Assembly (NCBI RefSeq): GCF_001183545.1
Contig: NZ_KQ236688.1
Location: forward strand, 3,918,395-3,982,394
DNA length: 64,000 nt
Direction: 5' to 3'
Source of the DNA: Cellvibrio sp. pealriver
GTDB lineage: Bacteria > Pseudomonadota > Gammaproteobacteria > Pseudomonadales > Cellvibrionaceae
Position numbers and translations under genes: made by a program. The notes beneath the pieces are model-generated. The model saw only the letters and a list, made by a program, of their open reading frames with translations, was not told the DNA's origin and searched no databases. This document shows, one piece after another, positions 1 through 8,802 of the stretch. The stretch's first letter is position 1. Each line of letters opens with the position of its first letter.

Positions 1-2328
1 ACCGCCAATAGCGGGAAGCTTGCGTTGATGCCCTATCCACAATCTGTAGTGGAGCAACAAGGGCAATTGGTAATGAATGAACAATTGCTGTTTGCGGTAG
101 ATGGAAAAGTAACGAAGGATCTTCATGTTACCTTGGATCTATTTGCTGACAGGGTAAAAGCACAAACCGGAAAAACAATTCACTGGAAAAAAACCAGTGA
201 GAAAAAATCGCGTGTGCTGATTCGTATAAAAAATGCAGCGCCACTTTCAAATAGTGTGGCGCAGTGGGATGAGTCCTATCAGTTAACAGTTAATGCAGGT
301 CGAATCGAATTATCGGCTGCGCAATTGGTCGGAGCACAGCGCGGTTTGGAAACGCTGTTGCAATTAATTGGTACCAACAGCCAGCTGACGATTCCGTTGG
401 TGACGATTAACGATTTTCCTCGCTTTAAGTGGCGCGGTCTGTTGTTGGACACATCGCGGCACTTTTTTTCGGTGGATACAATCAAGCGTCAGATTGATGC
501 AATGGCAGTAGCCAAATACAACATTTTTCATTGGCATTTAACCGATGACCAAGGCTGGCGTTTTGAATCCAAGCGCTATCCAAAATTACATACATTAGCC
601 TCCGATGGCGAATACTACACCCGCGCACAAATGCGTGATGTTGTAGCCTACGCGCGTGCGCGCGGCATTCAGGTTCTGCCTGAAATAGACATGCCTGGTC
701 ACGCGAGTGCGATTGCAGTTGCTTATCCGGAGCTGATGTCTGCGCCCGGGCCTTATGCAATGGAGTATCGCTGGGGTGTGCACAAGCCCACATTAAATCC
801 TGCGAACGAAAATGTATATAAATTCGCAGATGCGATTTTTAAAGAAGTCGCTGATATTTTTCCGTTTGAATATATCCATATCGGCGGTGACGAGGTTGAT
901 CCCGAGCATTGGAATACCAATCCGGCGATACAAGCGTTTATGAAAGCAGAGGGCTTAAAAAATCATCGTGCACTGCAAGCCTATTTCAACCAGCGTTTGC
1001 AATCACTACTGGAAAAACACCAGCGCAAAATGATTGGCTGGGATGAAATACAGCACCCGGACTTGCCCAACAATATTGTTATCCATTCCTGGCGTGGTCC
1101 GGATGGTGTGAGCGATGCAGTAAGCCACGGTTTTCAATCCGTATTGTCAACCGGATATTATTTGGATCAGCCGCAATCGGCTGCTTACCACTATCGCAAT
1201 GATCCCATTCCCCCTGCGCCTGTAGTGATCGAAAATATATCCGCTAACGAAACACTTACGGCTTGGCGTTTTGAGATGCCGCGCAAACGTGGCAAGCCTG
1301 TTACAGGAACTTTCACGCTGACCAATCGTAATGGTTTTATTGATTTTACTGGCAAGTCGCGTCGTGAAGTGCAGTTAAAAAATATCTCGGATGTTGGCGC
1401 ACGTTTTTCAGTAGATACCTGGATGGGGCCGGTGGAATTTTACGTAAGTTTTGCTGGTGATAAATTACAGGGGCGTGCGTTGGTGGGTAATGCACCTTAC
1501 CGCGTAAGTGGTGAAAAAGTAGCGACAAATGTTGCACAAAAACAGTTACCCGTAACCGAGCCTGTGGTGCATTTAAGTGCACAACAAGAATCGTTAATTC
1601 TAGGTGGTGAAGCTGCGCTTTGGGCTGAAATAGTGAATGAGCAAAGCATTGACGTACGTTTGTGGCCGCGTGCATTTGTTGTCGCAGAAAGGCTCTGGTC
1701 GGCGCGGGAATTGCAAGATGAAAATAGTATGTATGCGCGGGTAAATTCAATTGCAACGCTTGCTGAAAAATCAGTGGGATTGCAGCATCGGCTACAGCAA
1801 GACCTGGCGTTGCAAAAATTGGCAGGTGACGGTGATATTAAACCCGTAAAAATATTTGCTGAGTTATTGGAGCCCGCACATTACTACCATCGTCAGCACG
1901 AAAAATCCGCTTACGAGACCTATTCCAAACAGGACCCGCTCAATCGCTTGGTTGATGCATTGCCAGCTGAAAATGAGAATTTACGGCAATTCAACCTGAG
2001 GCTAAGCCGCTGGTTGGAAAATCCGCAACATAATGCAGATTACTCTGCATTAAACGCGCAACTGCAGTTATGGAAAAACAATCTCGACAATTTAAAACCG
2101 GTTTTGCTGCTGAATCCCCAGTGGCAATCACTGGTAGAAAAATCGAACAGTGTTGTTGATAGCAGTTTGCGATTACTGGCATTGCGAATGAGCGGAGCGG
2201 CGCTTTCTCCGGCAGAGAAAACGCAAGTAAAGGATGTGATTTGGCAGGCGCGAACGCTGGATCAGGAATTGGTAATCGCCGCTGCGGTTTCGTTGGAAAT
2301 CATTCTGGATTCGTTTACTACTTTTTAA
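1..2328 (+). CDS. GH20 beta-N-acetylhexosaminidase (5' end cut by window)
   Basis: This enzyme removes terminal GlcNAc from chitin oligosaccharides, probably in the periplasm or at the outer membrane. The frame is open from base 1, so the true start and any signal peptide lie outside the window; 775 residues are visible. The GH20b N-terminal domain is followed by the barrel, seen in HWHLTDDQGWR (about base 530), PEIDMPGHA (about 680) and the catalytic Asp-Glu pair of HIGGDEVDPEHW (D at 889, E at 892). The closing GGEAALWAE and PRAFVVAERLWS motifs lie at about 1600-1700. Between the STGYYLD strand (about 1145) and GGEAALW sit some 130 extra residues (about 1200-1590), an apparent inserted beta-rich domain. 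The family assignment is firm; substrate is inferred from the GH18 and NagX neighbours. Confidence 0.93.
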   Translation, partial: TANSGKLALMPYPQSVVEQQGQLVMNEQLLFAVDGKVTKDLHVTLDLFADRVKAQTGKTIHWKKTSEKKSRVLIRIKNAAPLSNSVAQWDESYQLTVNAGRIELSAAQLVGAQRGLETLLQLIGTNSQLTIPLVTINDFPRFKWRGLLLDTSRHFFSVDTIKRQIDAMAVAKYNIFHWHLTDDQGWRFESKRYPKLHTLASDGEYYTRAQMRDVVAYARARGIQVLPEIDMPGHASAIAVAYPELMSAPGPYAMEYRWGVHKPTLNPANENVYKFADAIFKEVADIFPFEYIHIGGDEVDPEHWNTNPAIQAFMKAEGLKNHRALQAYFNQRLQSLLEKHQRKMIGWDEIQHPDLPNNIVIHSWRGPDGVSDAVSHGFQSVLSTGYYLDQPQSAAYHYRNDPIPPAPVVIENISANETLTAWRFEMPRKRGKPVTGTFTLTNRNGFIDFTGKSRREVQLKNISDVGARFSVDTWMGPVEFYVSFAGDKLQGRALVGNAPYRVSGEKVATNVAQKQLPVTEPVVHLSAQQESLILGGEAALWAEIVNEQSIDVRLWPRAFVVAERLWSARELQDENSMYARVNSIATLAEKSVGLQHRLQQDLALQKLAGDGDIKPVKIFAELLEPAHYYHRQHEKSAYETYSKQDPLNRLVDALPAENENLRQFNLRLSRWLENPQHNADYSALNAQLQLWKNNLDNLKPVLLLNPQWQSLVEKSNSVVDSSLRLLALRMSGAALSPAEKTQVKDVIWQARTLDQELVIAAAVSLEIILDSFTTF

Positions 2329-2364
2329 CCTTGATTACAGGGGAGAAGTTTTGTAAATGCGATT

Positions 2365-2376
2365 GACAACGTTGTC
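2365..2376. promoter_or_regulatory. 12-bp perfect palindrome, possible operator
   Basis: GACAACGTTGTC is a perfect palindrome with a central CG, the usual geometry of LacI-family operators. It lies 36 bp after the GH20 stop and about 220 bp before the AraC-type regulator gene. No T-run follows, so a terminator is unlikely. The 11-mer TGACAACGTTG recurs at 6820-6830 inside the second halogenase-like gene. Function is inferred only. Confidence 0.35.
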
Positions 2377-2492
2377 CAGCTGGATGTAAGTTTGGGGAGC
2401 CAACGGGTAGTCCTGAAGGCTCAGGTGACGAAGAATAATTGAAGGTGCGCAGCAGACATTACGGTGCCGATGCATAAAAAATTCGCTCATAG

Positions 2493-2507
2493 ACCAGCGT
2501 AGCTGGT
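2493..2507. promoter_or_regulatory. 6-3-6 inverted repeat upstream of the AraC-type regulator
   Basis: ACCAGC-GTA-GCTGGT is a perfect inverted repeat about 90 bp before the regulator start. There is no T-run. It could be a regulator binding site; nothing else supports this. Confidence 0.25.
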
Positions 2508-2596
2508 GTAAAGGGGAGGGCGAAGCATAGGCAAGTTACTGCAGCGTTAAATATAAATACGTTATCTATGATGACCTGCGCTATTGGTAGACTGAT

Positions 2597-3757
2597 ATGG
2601 TTGAAGTAGCCCTGTTTAATATTAATGACATTCCACTCTTATTCAGTGGATTCCTTGCGTTAGTGTTGGCTTTTTTGTTGTTTTTTGCCCAACAACCGGG
2701 GCGCATCAAAAAGCTTTACTGGCAATTGTTGGGCTTGTTCTTTTTCCTAAGTGCACTGCGTGTATTCGATACGTTGATCTATTGGAATATCAACTTGCGC
2801 GATACCTTGTCTCTCGTATCCGCGAATTTTTTCTTTCTGTTTGGATTCGTGTTTTTTTTGCAGGGGCCACTGTTGCTATGGTTTACGCGCGCAGCCATTT
2901 TTCGCGATTTTGAACTTAAGCGCCTTGATGCGCTTCATCTGGCACCTGCAGCGATTTATCCGATTTATATCTACCACATTTATCATGGTTTGGATCCAGA
3001 ACAAAAAATGCAGTATGTGCATGATTGGGCCCATGTGATTGGTAACCCCTATTTTGAAGCGCTCATCTGGATTCAAAGAGTGGTGTTATTTGCATATAGC
3101 CTGTATTGCGTTTACCACTTGTATCAGTACAAACACCATTTGATTACACGTCATTGTGAGTTGAACAAGGTGGATTTGCATTGGCTGAAACTGTTGGTTA
3201 TCGGATTTTGCTGTATTAATGGGTGGACATTCTTGACCTTAATAGATACCCGGTTTTTGCAATTGGCGGATGCCAGCATACTGGGCGAATCAGAGAGTTT
3301 TCTGTATTTGGTATTCATGAGTGTATTGATTGTTTATCTATTAAAGAATTCGCATGGTTTTTCGGATATTCAAATCGAGCACACGATTGCACCGGAGCCC
3401 ACACCGGAGGAGCCCCAGCAGCAATTGGTAGAGAAGTTGACGCATTTTATGGAGCAAAACAAACCTTATCTGGAGCCGCACATAACGGTTGAGCGCTTGG
3501 CGATCAAACTCAATGTGTCTCCTAAACTCTTGTCTTGCACCATTAATAATAAGTTGCATATGAATTTTTTTGAGTTGATTGGCACCTATCGCGTCGCAGA
3601 GGCGAAAAAACGTTTGGCTGACTCAGAGCTGCGTCAAAAGCCGATCAGTGAAATTATGAAAAGTTGTGGTTTTAACAGTAAATCGGTTTTCAATCAGGCG
3701 TTTAAGAAAACCGTCGGTGTTACCCCAAGTCACTATCGCCAACAGCATTTGCATTAA
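2597..3757 (+). CDS. Membrane-anchored AraC-family transcriptional regulator
   Basis: The N-terminal 250 residues or so are strongly hydrophobic, with about seven predicted membrane segments. A short Pro/Glu-rich linker (around residues 258-270) leads to a C-terminal AraC-type double helix-turn-helix (about residues 275-386). The second helix-turn-helix shows SEIMKSCGFNSKSVFNQAFKK and TPSHYR, the family signature. Proteins of this layout are thought to sense a signal at the membrane and act on nearby promoters. The position between GH20 and the GH18/halogenase operon suggests it controls this chitin locus. Start ATG 2597 has a weak GGTAG ribosome site 8 bp upstream. DNA targets are unknown; candidates are the inverted repeats at 2365 and 2493 and the GTTCGACTTT sites further on. 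Confidence 0.88.
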   Translation: MVEVALFNINDIPLLFSGFLALVLAFLLFFAQQPGRIKKLYWQLLGLFFFLSALRVFDTLIYWNINLRDTLSLVSANFFFLFGFVFFLQGPLLLWFTRAAIFRDFELKRLDALHLAPAAIYPIYIYHIYHGLDPEQKMQYVHDWAHVIGNPYFEALIWIQRVVLFAYSLYCVYHLYQYKHHLITRHCELNKVDLHWLKLLVIGFCCINGWTFLTLIDTRFLQLADASILGESESFLYLVFMSVLIVYLLKNSHGFSDIQIEHTIAPEPTPEEPQQQLVEKLTHFMEQNKPYLEPHITVERLAIKLNVSPKLLSCTINNKLHMNFFELIGTYRVAEAKKRLADSELRQKPISEIMKSCGFNSKSVFNQAFKKTVGVTPSHYRQQHLH

Positions 3758-3885
3758 GTGAAAGGTAATACTTTTGGTAGTGCGGGTTTTATTTTGAGAA
3801 TGCAGGTAGCACAGGTTTGTAGGTCGCTGTTACTAATTCGGCACCATTACAAATCCGTGTAATGAATAACAGTGGAGTACCTGTG

Positions 3886-5217
3886 ATGAAGATGATTAAC
3901 AATATCCGTGAGCGATTGATGCAGCGCCTGTCTGTGGTGAGCGCTTGTGTGCTGCTGAGCATGATGTCTATCAACCTGTGGGCAGGTAGCGCATCGGCTG
4001 AAACAAAAGTCATCGGATACATCGCCAGTTTTACCGACATGAAAGCGGCGATTGATAAAACCGATTTAAGCAAATTAACCCATATCAATTTGTCGTTCAC
4101 CAACCCGAATGCGCAAGGGAATCTGGTGGAAAATGGCGTGATGACCTGTATGCCCGGCATGCAAGGCGGCAATGTAACCGCAGCAGACGTGCGTTATGTG
4201 ATTGATAAAGCGCAAGCGGCAGGCGTGAAAGTGTTGGCATCAGTTGCTGGTGGAGTTATACCAGCCTGTTCGGGTAATTGGGAGACATTATTGCAGCCTG
4301 CCAATCGCCAACAATTGGTCGATAACCTGATCGCTTTTATGGAAGAGTTTGGTCTTGATGGTATTGATGTTGATATCGAAGGCGTGCTGCTCACCAATAT
4401 TGATAATGCGGGTAATTACACTCCTTTTATCCAAGCGCTCTCTGCGCAATTAGTCGCCCGCAATAAATTGCTTACCTGTGCTACGGCAAGTTATGTCGGT
4501 GGCATGATTCCGGTTTCGTCCATTCCCTATTTTGATTTCGTCAACATCATGTCTTATGACGCGATTGGCCCAAGTTGGGGCGCAGCCGGTACGCAGCATT
4601 CGACGTATGCGATGGCGGTTGACCACGTTAATGTATGGAAAAATCGCGGCCTCACCAAAGAGCAATTAGTGCTGGGCGTGCCGTTTTATGGCTATGGATT
4701 TGGCACGTATAAATCCGACTATACCTACGCCAGTATTCTCAACGAATTTGGTGCCGATGCTGCAAATAAAGATTTAATCGGCAACGCCTGCGCAGGTTGC
4801 AATTACATCACCTACAACGGTGCAGCAACTATTCAGGCAAAAACCAAGCTCGGTTTGGAACATGGCTCAGGCATTATGATTTGGGAGTTGTCACAAGATG
4901 CGGCAGGCGCGAATAGTTTGCTAAAAGTGATTGACGACGAAATTAAAAAATCAGCCAGTACTTCCAGCAGCAATAATTCATCCGCAGCCAGTGAAGTTGC
5001 CTCGTCTGTTGCGCTCTCTTCAACAGCGGCATCTGTTGCGCCTGAATCGTCAACAGCGGCTTCTTCCGTGAAGTCCAACGCAGGTCAATCATCCGGTGGT
5101 GGCGGTGGTTCAATGGGTTTGTTTTTTCTTGTGCTGTTAGCGCTGCTTGTCATCGCAAGACAATCTGGTGCTGTCGGGCAAATCAAAGCTTTTGGAAAAG
5201 CGAGGCGCAACGCATAG
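3886..5217 (+). CDS. GH18 chitinase with GlyGly-CTERM-like C-terminal anchor
   Basis: Secreted endo-acting chitinase of family 18, about 443 residues. ATG 3886 is chosen over ATG 3862 because GTGGAG lies about 10 bp before it and nothing useful precedes 3862. A signal peptide (cut near GSASA-ETK) precedes the barrel. The catalytic motif DGIDVDIEG gives D158, D161, D163 and acid/base E165. After the barrel come a Ser/Ala-rich linker, a GGGGG-S run, about 15 hydrophobic residues and a basic tail ending KARRNA. That tripartite tail resembles the GlyGly-CTERM signal handled by rhombosortase, so the enzyme may be displayed at the surface. The catalytic domain closely resembles that of the gene at 16419. 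The next gene begins 2 bp after the stop, so the two form one transcript. Confidence 0.93.
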   Translation: MKMINNIRERLMQRLSVVSACVLLSMMSINLWAGSASAETKVIGYIASFTDMKAAIDKTDLSKLTHINLSFTNPNAQGNLVENGVMTCMPGMQGGNVTAADVRYVIDKAQAAGVKVLASVAGGVIPACSGNWETLLQPANRQQLVDNLIAFMEEFGLDGIDVDIEGVLLTNIDNAGNYTPFIQALSAQLVARNKLLTCATASYVGGMIPVSSIPYFDFVNIMSYDAIGPSWGAAGTQHSTYAMAVDHVNVWKNRGLTKEQLVLGVPFYGYGFGTYKSDYTYASILNEFGADAANKDLIGNACAGCNYITYNGAATIQAKTKLGLEHGSGIMIWELSQDAAGANSLLKVIDDEIKKSASTSSSNNSSAASEVASSVALSSTAASVAPESSTAASSVKSNAGQSSGGGGGSMGLFFLVLLALLVIARQSGAVGQIKAFGKARRNA

Positions 5218-5219
5218 CC

Positions 5220-6779
5220 ATGAAACCTGAAAGCCTGCAAAACATTGTTATCGTTGGGGGCGGTACTGCCGGTTGGATGACCGCAGCCGCGCTCGCGAAA
5301 TTTTTGCAGCCACAGCAATACCGCATCACGCTCGTGGAATCGGATGTGATTGGAACTGTCGGCGTGGGCGAGGCGACGGTTCCACACATTCGTTATTTCA
5401 ACGAAGTTTTGGGTATTGATGAAAATGAGTTTATGAAAAAAACCAATGCCACCTACAAATTAGGTATTGAGTTTTCAAACTGGGGAAAAGTCGGCGATGC
5501 CTATATTCATCCGTTCGGAATTTATGGCCAAAGCCACAATGACATCAGTTTTCATCACTATTGGCTGAAAGCAAACCAGGGGGGCGATACCACTAGTATC
5601 AGCGATTATTCCGTTGGCGTTGCGGCGGCATATGCAGAAAAATTTGCTTATCCCGATGCAGATACTCGCTCACTTTTTTCCAAATACAGTTATGCCTTCC
5701 ATATCGATGCCTCTTTGTATGCACGTTTTTTGCGTGAATACAGTTGTGCTCGCGGGGTAATGCGTTGCGAGGGGAAAATCACCGCGGTGATGCAACATCC
5801 CGATACCGGTTTTATCCAATCAGTACAGCTTGACTCCGGTGAAATAATTGCAGGGGATTTATTTATTGATTGCTCGGGTTTCCGCGGCCTGCTGATTAAT
5901 GAAACATTAGGCACTGCATTTGAAGATTGGAGTCATTGGTTGCCGTGCGACCGCGCTATTGCGGTGCCGTCGGCAAAAACCAGTGAGCCTTTACCTTATA
6001 CCAAAGCGACTGCGCGGACAGCAGGTTGGCAGTGGCGTATTCCCTTGCAAAACCGCACCGGCAATGGACAAGTATATTGCAGCTACTACATCAGCGATGA
6101 TGAGGTTGCTGCGAATTTGCTTGCCAGTCTTGATGGTGAGCCGTTAGCTAATTTGAATTACCTGCGTTTTAAAACGGGCCGCCGCATCACATCCTGGAAT
6201 AAAAACTGTATCGCCATTGGTCTTTCAAGCGGTTTTCTTGAACCACTGGAATCGACCAGTATTTATCTGATCCAAATTGCGATCATGAAGCTGATCGAAT
6301 TTTTCCCCTATGCGGATATGGATGCTGCAAACACGGATGAATTTAACCGTGAGCTGGCGATGGAATATGAACGCATCCGCGATTTTTTAATCCTGCATTA
6401 CCACGCGACCGAGCGTGATGATTCCGCTTTCTGGAATTATTGCCGGACGATGCAAATTCCTGAAAGCTTGAAATATAAAATGGATTTGTTCCGCGAGCAG
6501 GGGCACGTAGAGCGCTACAAGCGCGGTATGTTTTTGGAACCTAGCTGGGTTGCTGTTTATCTGGGGCAGGGCATTGCTGCCAACAGGTATCATCCATTGG
6601 TGGACACAATGGATATGAGCCAATTGCAACAATATTTGCGTAGCGTGCGTGACACAATTGCAGCGGGAGTGCGCACCATGGCCTCTCACAGCGACAGTAT
6701 TCAACGCGATTGCCGCGATGATCATACTGAAAAAAGTTGGCCGCCTGCGGCAATGAGTTTGTATGGGGTGTTCTCATGA
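5220..6779 (+). CDS. FAD-dependent tryptophan-halogenase family protein (catalytic residues intact)
   Basis: Member of the flavin-dependent halogenase family (PF04820), 519 residues. Seen: FAD-binding GGGTAGWM near residue 13, GVGEAT near 48, a Lys at residue 80 (ATYKLGIEF) matching the catalytic Lys79 of PrnA, the halogenase signature WQWRIP at 270-275, and LEPLES with Glu344 matching PrnA Glu346. All the elements needed for halogenation are therefore present. The physiological substrate of such genes beside TonB receptors is not known to me. No flavin reductase gene is seen nearby. It lies in an operon with the GH18 gene (2-bp gap) and the next, degenerate paralogue (ATGA overlap). Confidence 0.92.
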   Translation: MKPESLQNIVIVGGGTAGWMTAAALAKFLQPQQYRITLVESDVIGTVGVGEATVPHIRYFNEVLGIDENEFMKKTNATYKLGIEFSNWGKVGDAYIHPFGIYGQSHNDISFHHYWLKANQGGDTTSISDYSVGVAAAYAEKFAYPDADTRSLFSKYSYAFHIDASLYARFLREYSCARGVMRCEGKITAVMQHPDTGFIQSVQLDSGEIIAGDLFIDCSGFRGLLINETLGTAFEDWSHWLPCDRAIAVPSAKTSEPLPYTKATARTAGWQWRIPLQNRTGNGQVYCSYYISDDEVAANLLASLDGEPLANLNYLRFKTGRRITSWNKNCIAIGLSSGFLEPLESTSIYLIQIAIMKLIEFFPYADMDAANTDEFNRELAMEYERIRDFLILHYHATERDDSAFWNYCRTMQIPESLKYKMDLFREQGHVERYKRGMFLEPSWVAVYLGQGIAANRYHPLVDTMDMSQLQQYLRSVRDTIAAGVRTMASHSDSIQRDCRDDHTEKSWPPAAMSLYGVFS

Positions 6780-8422
6780 TAGAAAACTCCCAACACACCG
6801 GTATTTTTTTGTCTGAAAATGACAACGTTGGCTGCGCAAAAAACAATGCCGTTGCGATAAAACGCATTGCCATTGTAGGTGGTGGCATAACGGGCTGGAC
6901 GGTTGCTGCCGGGTTGGCAAACGGCTTGCGCGGATTGAATATTGAAATAGCGCTTATTGATCACCCTGCGCAGACTGAAATCGATTTGCATACCGAAGCC
7001 ACGACGCCGGCCTGTGTTGCGTTTCATCGTGCGCTGGGTATTTCCGAATTGGATTTGGTAATGAAAACCGGAGCCAGTTTTTTATTGGCGACCGAATTTA
7101 ATGCCTGGTCTTCTGCGCAACAGCACTACTTTATGCCGTTTGTCGATCACGGTTTTATGCTCAACCGGATTGAATTCTCCCAATATGCAATCAACCACCA
7201 CCTTGCTGGTAAGCCATTCAATTACGATGATTACTCACTCGCTTCTGTTGCCGCCAAAGCGGGGCGCTTTTGCCATCCTTCTGCGCAGTCATCATCACTT
7301 TTTTCTACGTTGGATTATGGTTTGGCGCTGAACACCAATGCCTATACAGACTATTTATCTGCGCTTGCGGTACCTATGGGTGTGGCACACATACAGGCAC
7401 AGACTGACGGTGCTGTGTTGGATGAAAACGGGAATATCAACGCTATTCGTTTATGCGGTGCCGATTCCACAGTAAACCGCAATATAAATCCCATGTGGAT
7501 AGATGAGGCAGGATCACTTGCGGCCGATTTATTTATCGATTGCTCTGGTGTTGCTGCCACGCTCATTGAAACAGCACTGCACGTAAAATGGTTGCCACTG
7601 GAAAATGTTCCCCCTGTGTCCAACGCATCTCCGCTGACGCATGTGTTAAGTAGTCTGCGACCATTGGATGCTGCTGCCGCTATCCCTGTGGTACGCGAAT
7701 TACAACCCGCTGCAGCAGGCTGGGTTCAAACCTGCACAACGCAGACGCATATCGAAAAAAATTATTTTTACCATGCCGATTTTGCAACCCATGAACAAAC
7801 CTTAGCTGCTCTGGGGGCTGATTTATCTGCAGTAAAAATTCATCCATTACGCACCGGGCGGCGCGCAACCTTTTGGCAGAACAACTGCATTGCGATAGGG
7901 CAGGCGGCCTGTAACCCCGATCAATTAGCGGCGGGAAAATTACATCTTGCACAAAGCGCGGTGCTGCGTTTGCTCAGCCTTTTTCCAGCGCAGGTGGATG
8001 CAGTGTTTAATCGCGCTGAATACAACCGCCTCACTCATCTTGAGTTGGATCACATAGAAGATTTCCATGCGCTGCATTACCAATTGGCATCAGTGCCGGG
8101 TGCAGATTATTGGCAGACCATCGCACGCGCGCAACTGTCCGACAGGCTGTTGCACAAATTGGAATTGTTTAAAGCGCGTGGGCTAATCGCCCACTACGAG
8201 AATGAAACATTCTCTGCCGGAATATGGACATCGTTATTGTTAGGCAATGGATTTTGGCCGCAACGTTGCGATCCGCTGGTTCGCTCAATGGATCAAGCCT
8301 GGATTAACCAGAATTTGGAAAAAATGAAGACGATGATGCAATCGGCGGTTGGTCATATTTCAATGCATCGGGAATATTTACAAAAAGCACAGGAAAAGAG
8401 AAGAGTTCAAACAAAATCATAG
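6776..8422 (+). CDS. Degenerate tryptophan-halogenase-family protein, probably non-halogenating
   Basis: Paralogue of the preceding gene, 548 residues from ATG 6776, which overlaps the previous stop as ATGA. The FAD fold is partly kept (IAIVGGGITGW, and LFIDCSG in the middle). Key elements are lost: GVGEAT reads DLHTEAT, the catalytic Lys is Leu103 (ASFLLATEF), the WxWxIP signature reads GWVQTCT, and the Glu of LEPLES aligns with Ala in NPDQLAAG. The reading frame is intact and long, so this looks like a retained non-catalytic protein and not a decaying pseudogene. Translational coupling to its active paralogue suggests a partner, regulator or substrate binder. The role is unknown. Confidence 0.88.
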   Translation: MIENSQHTGIFLSENDNVGCAKNNAVAIKRIAIVGGGITGWTVAAGLANGLRGLNIEIALIDHPAQTEIDLHTEATTPACVAFHRALGISELDLVMKTGASFLLATEFNAWSSAQQHYFMPFVDHGFMLNRIEFSQYAINHHLAGKPFNYDDYSLASVAAKAGRFCHPSAQSSSLFSTLDYGLALNTNAYTDYLSALAVPMGVAHIQAQTDGAVLDENGNINAIRLCGADSTVNRNINPMWIDEAGSLAADLFIDCSGVAATLIETALHVKWLPLENVPPVSNASPLTHVLSSLRPLDAAAAIPVVRELQPAAAGWVQTCTTQTHIEKNYFYHADFATHEQTLAALGADLSAVKIHPLRTGRRATFWQNNCIAIGQAACNPDQLAAGKLHLAQSAVLRLLSLFPAQVDAVFNRAEYNRLTHLELDHIEDFHALHYQLASVPGADYWQTIARAQLSDRLLHKLELFKARGLIAHYENETFSAGIWTSLLLGNGFWPQRCDPLVRSMDQAWINQNLEKMKTMMQSAVGHISMHREYLQKAQEKRRVQTKS

Positions 8423-8476
8423 GATTGCAGCGTACTGGTTTTTGTATAAGTAATTGGCAACTTTAGGAAAATTTTT

Positions 8477-8504
8477 TTGACATGGTTTTTTAATACAGTT
8501 TAAC
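8477..8504 (+). promoter_or_regulatory. Possible sigma-70 promoter
   Basis: TTGACA (8477-8482) is a perfect -35 box, followed after 16 bp by TTTAAC (8499-8504, 4 of 6 matches to the -10 consensus). It would place transcription start about 290 bp before the receptor gene and would include the shared leader block in the transcript. Confidence 0.35.
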
Positions 8505-8536
8505 AGTGATTTTTGTTTTTAAGATTAATGTAAGTA

Positions 8537-8610
8537 GGTTCGACTTTTAGTAGCAAGATGTTCGATTTTTATTTGCTTATAGAAACGCCAAAAGCTGAAT
8601 GTTAAATTCG
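8537..8610 (+). promoter_or_regulatory. Receptor-gene leader block with CGACTTT/CGATTTT repeats
   Basis: Contains GGTTCGACTTTTAGTAG, then TTCGATTTTT 22 bp later, then TAGAA, TGTTA and ATTCG in the same order as at 18346-18416 upstream of the second receptor. CGACTTTTAGTAG (8541-8553) is identical at 18346-18358. Conservation between paralogous leaders of otherwise divergent genes suggests a regulatory site or structured leader. Confidence 0.5.
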
Positions 8611-8802
8611 GTTTTTGATAAATTCGAATAACTTATTTTTTATAAAAATTTAAATTTCTTTTTTATAAAAAAATAACAACTGAATTTGTAGTAAGAGTAG
8701 TAAAAATGCAGTAAATGGAGTGCTCATTTAGGTTCGCATGACATGACTTTGTTGTGCGTTTCTGTGGGTTTAATACGAGAGAAAACAACTAAGGGGTTGG
8801 AT

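Larger units (their letters stand above)
8423..8802. other. AT-rich intergenic region before first TonB receptor
   Basis: 380 bp, very AT-rich, especially 8620-8700. It holds a possible promoter at 8477-8504, a leader block at 8537-8610 shared with the second receptor gene, and the ribosome site AAGGGG at 8791-8796. No gene is supported here; the in-frame extension of the receptor back to 8743 lacks a ribosome site and would put extra residues before the signal peptide. Confidence 0.6.

Noticed and set aside
8620..8700. Very AT-rich stretch considered as a replication or integration site
   Set aside because: No iterons, DnaA boxes, integrase or flanking repeats were found.
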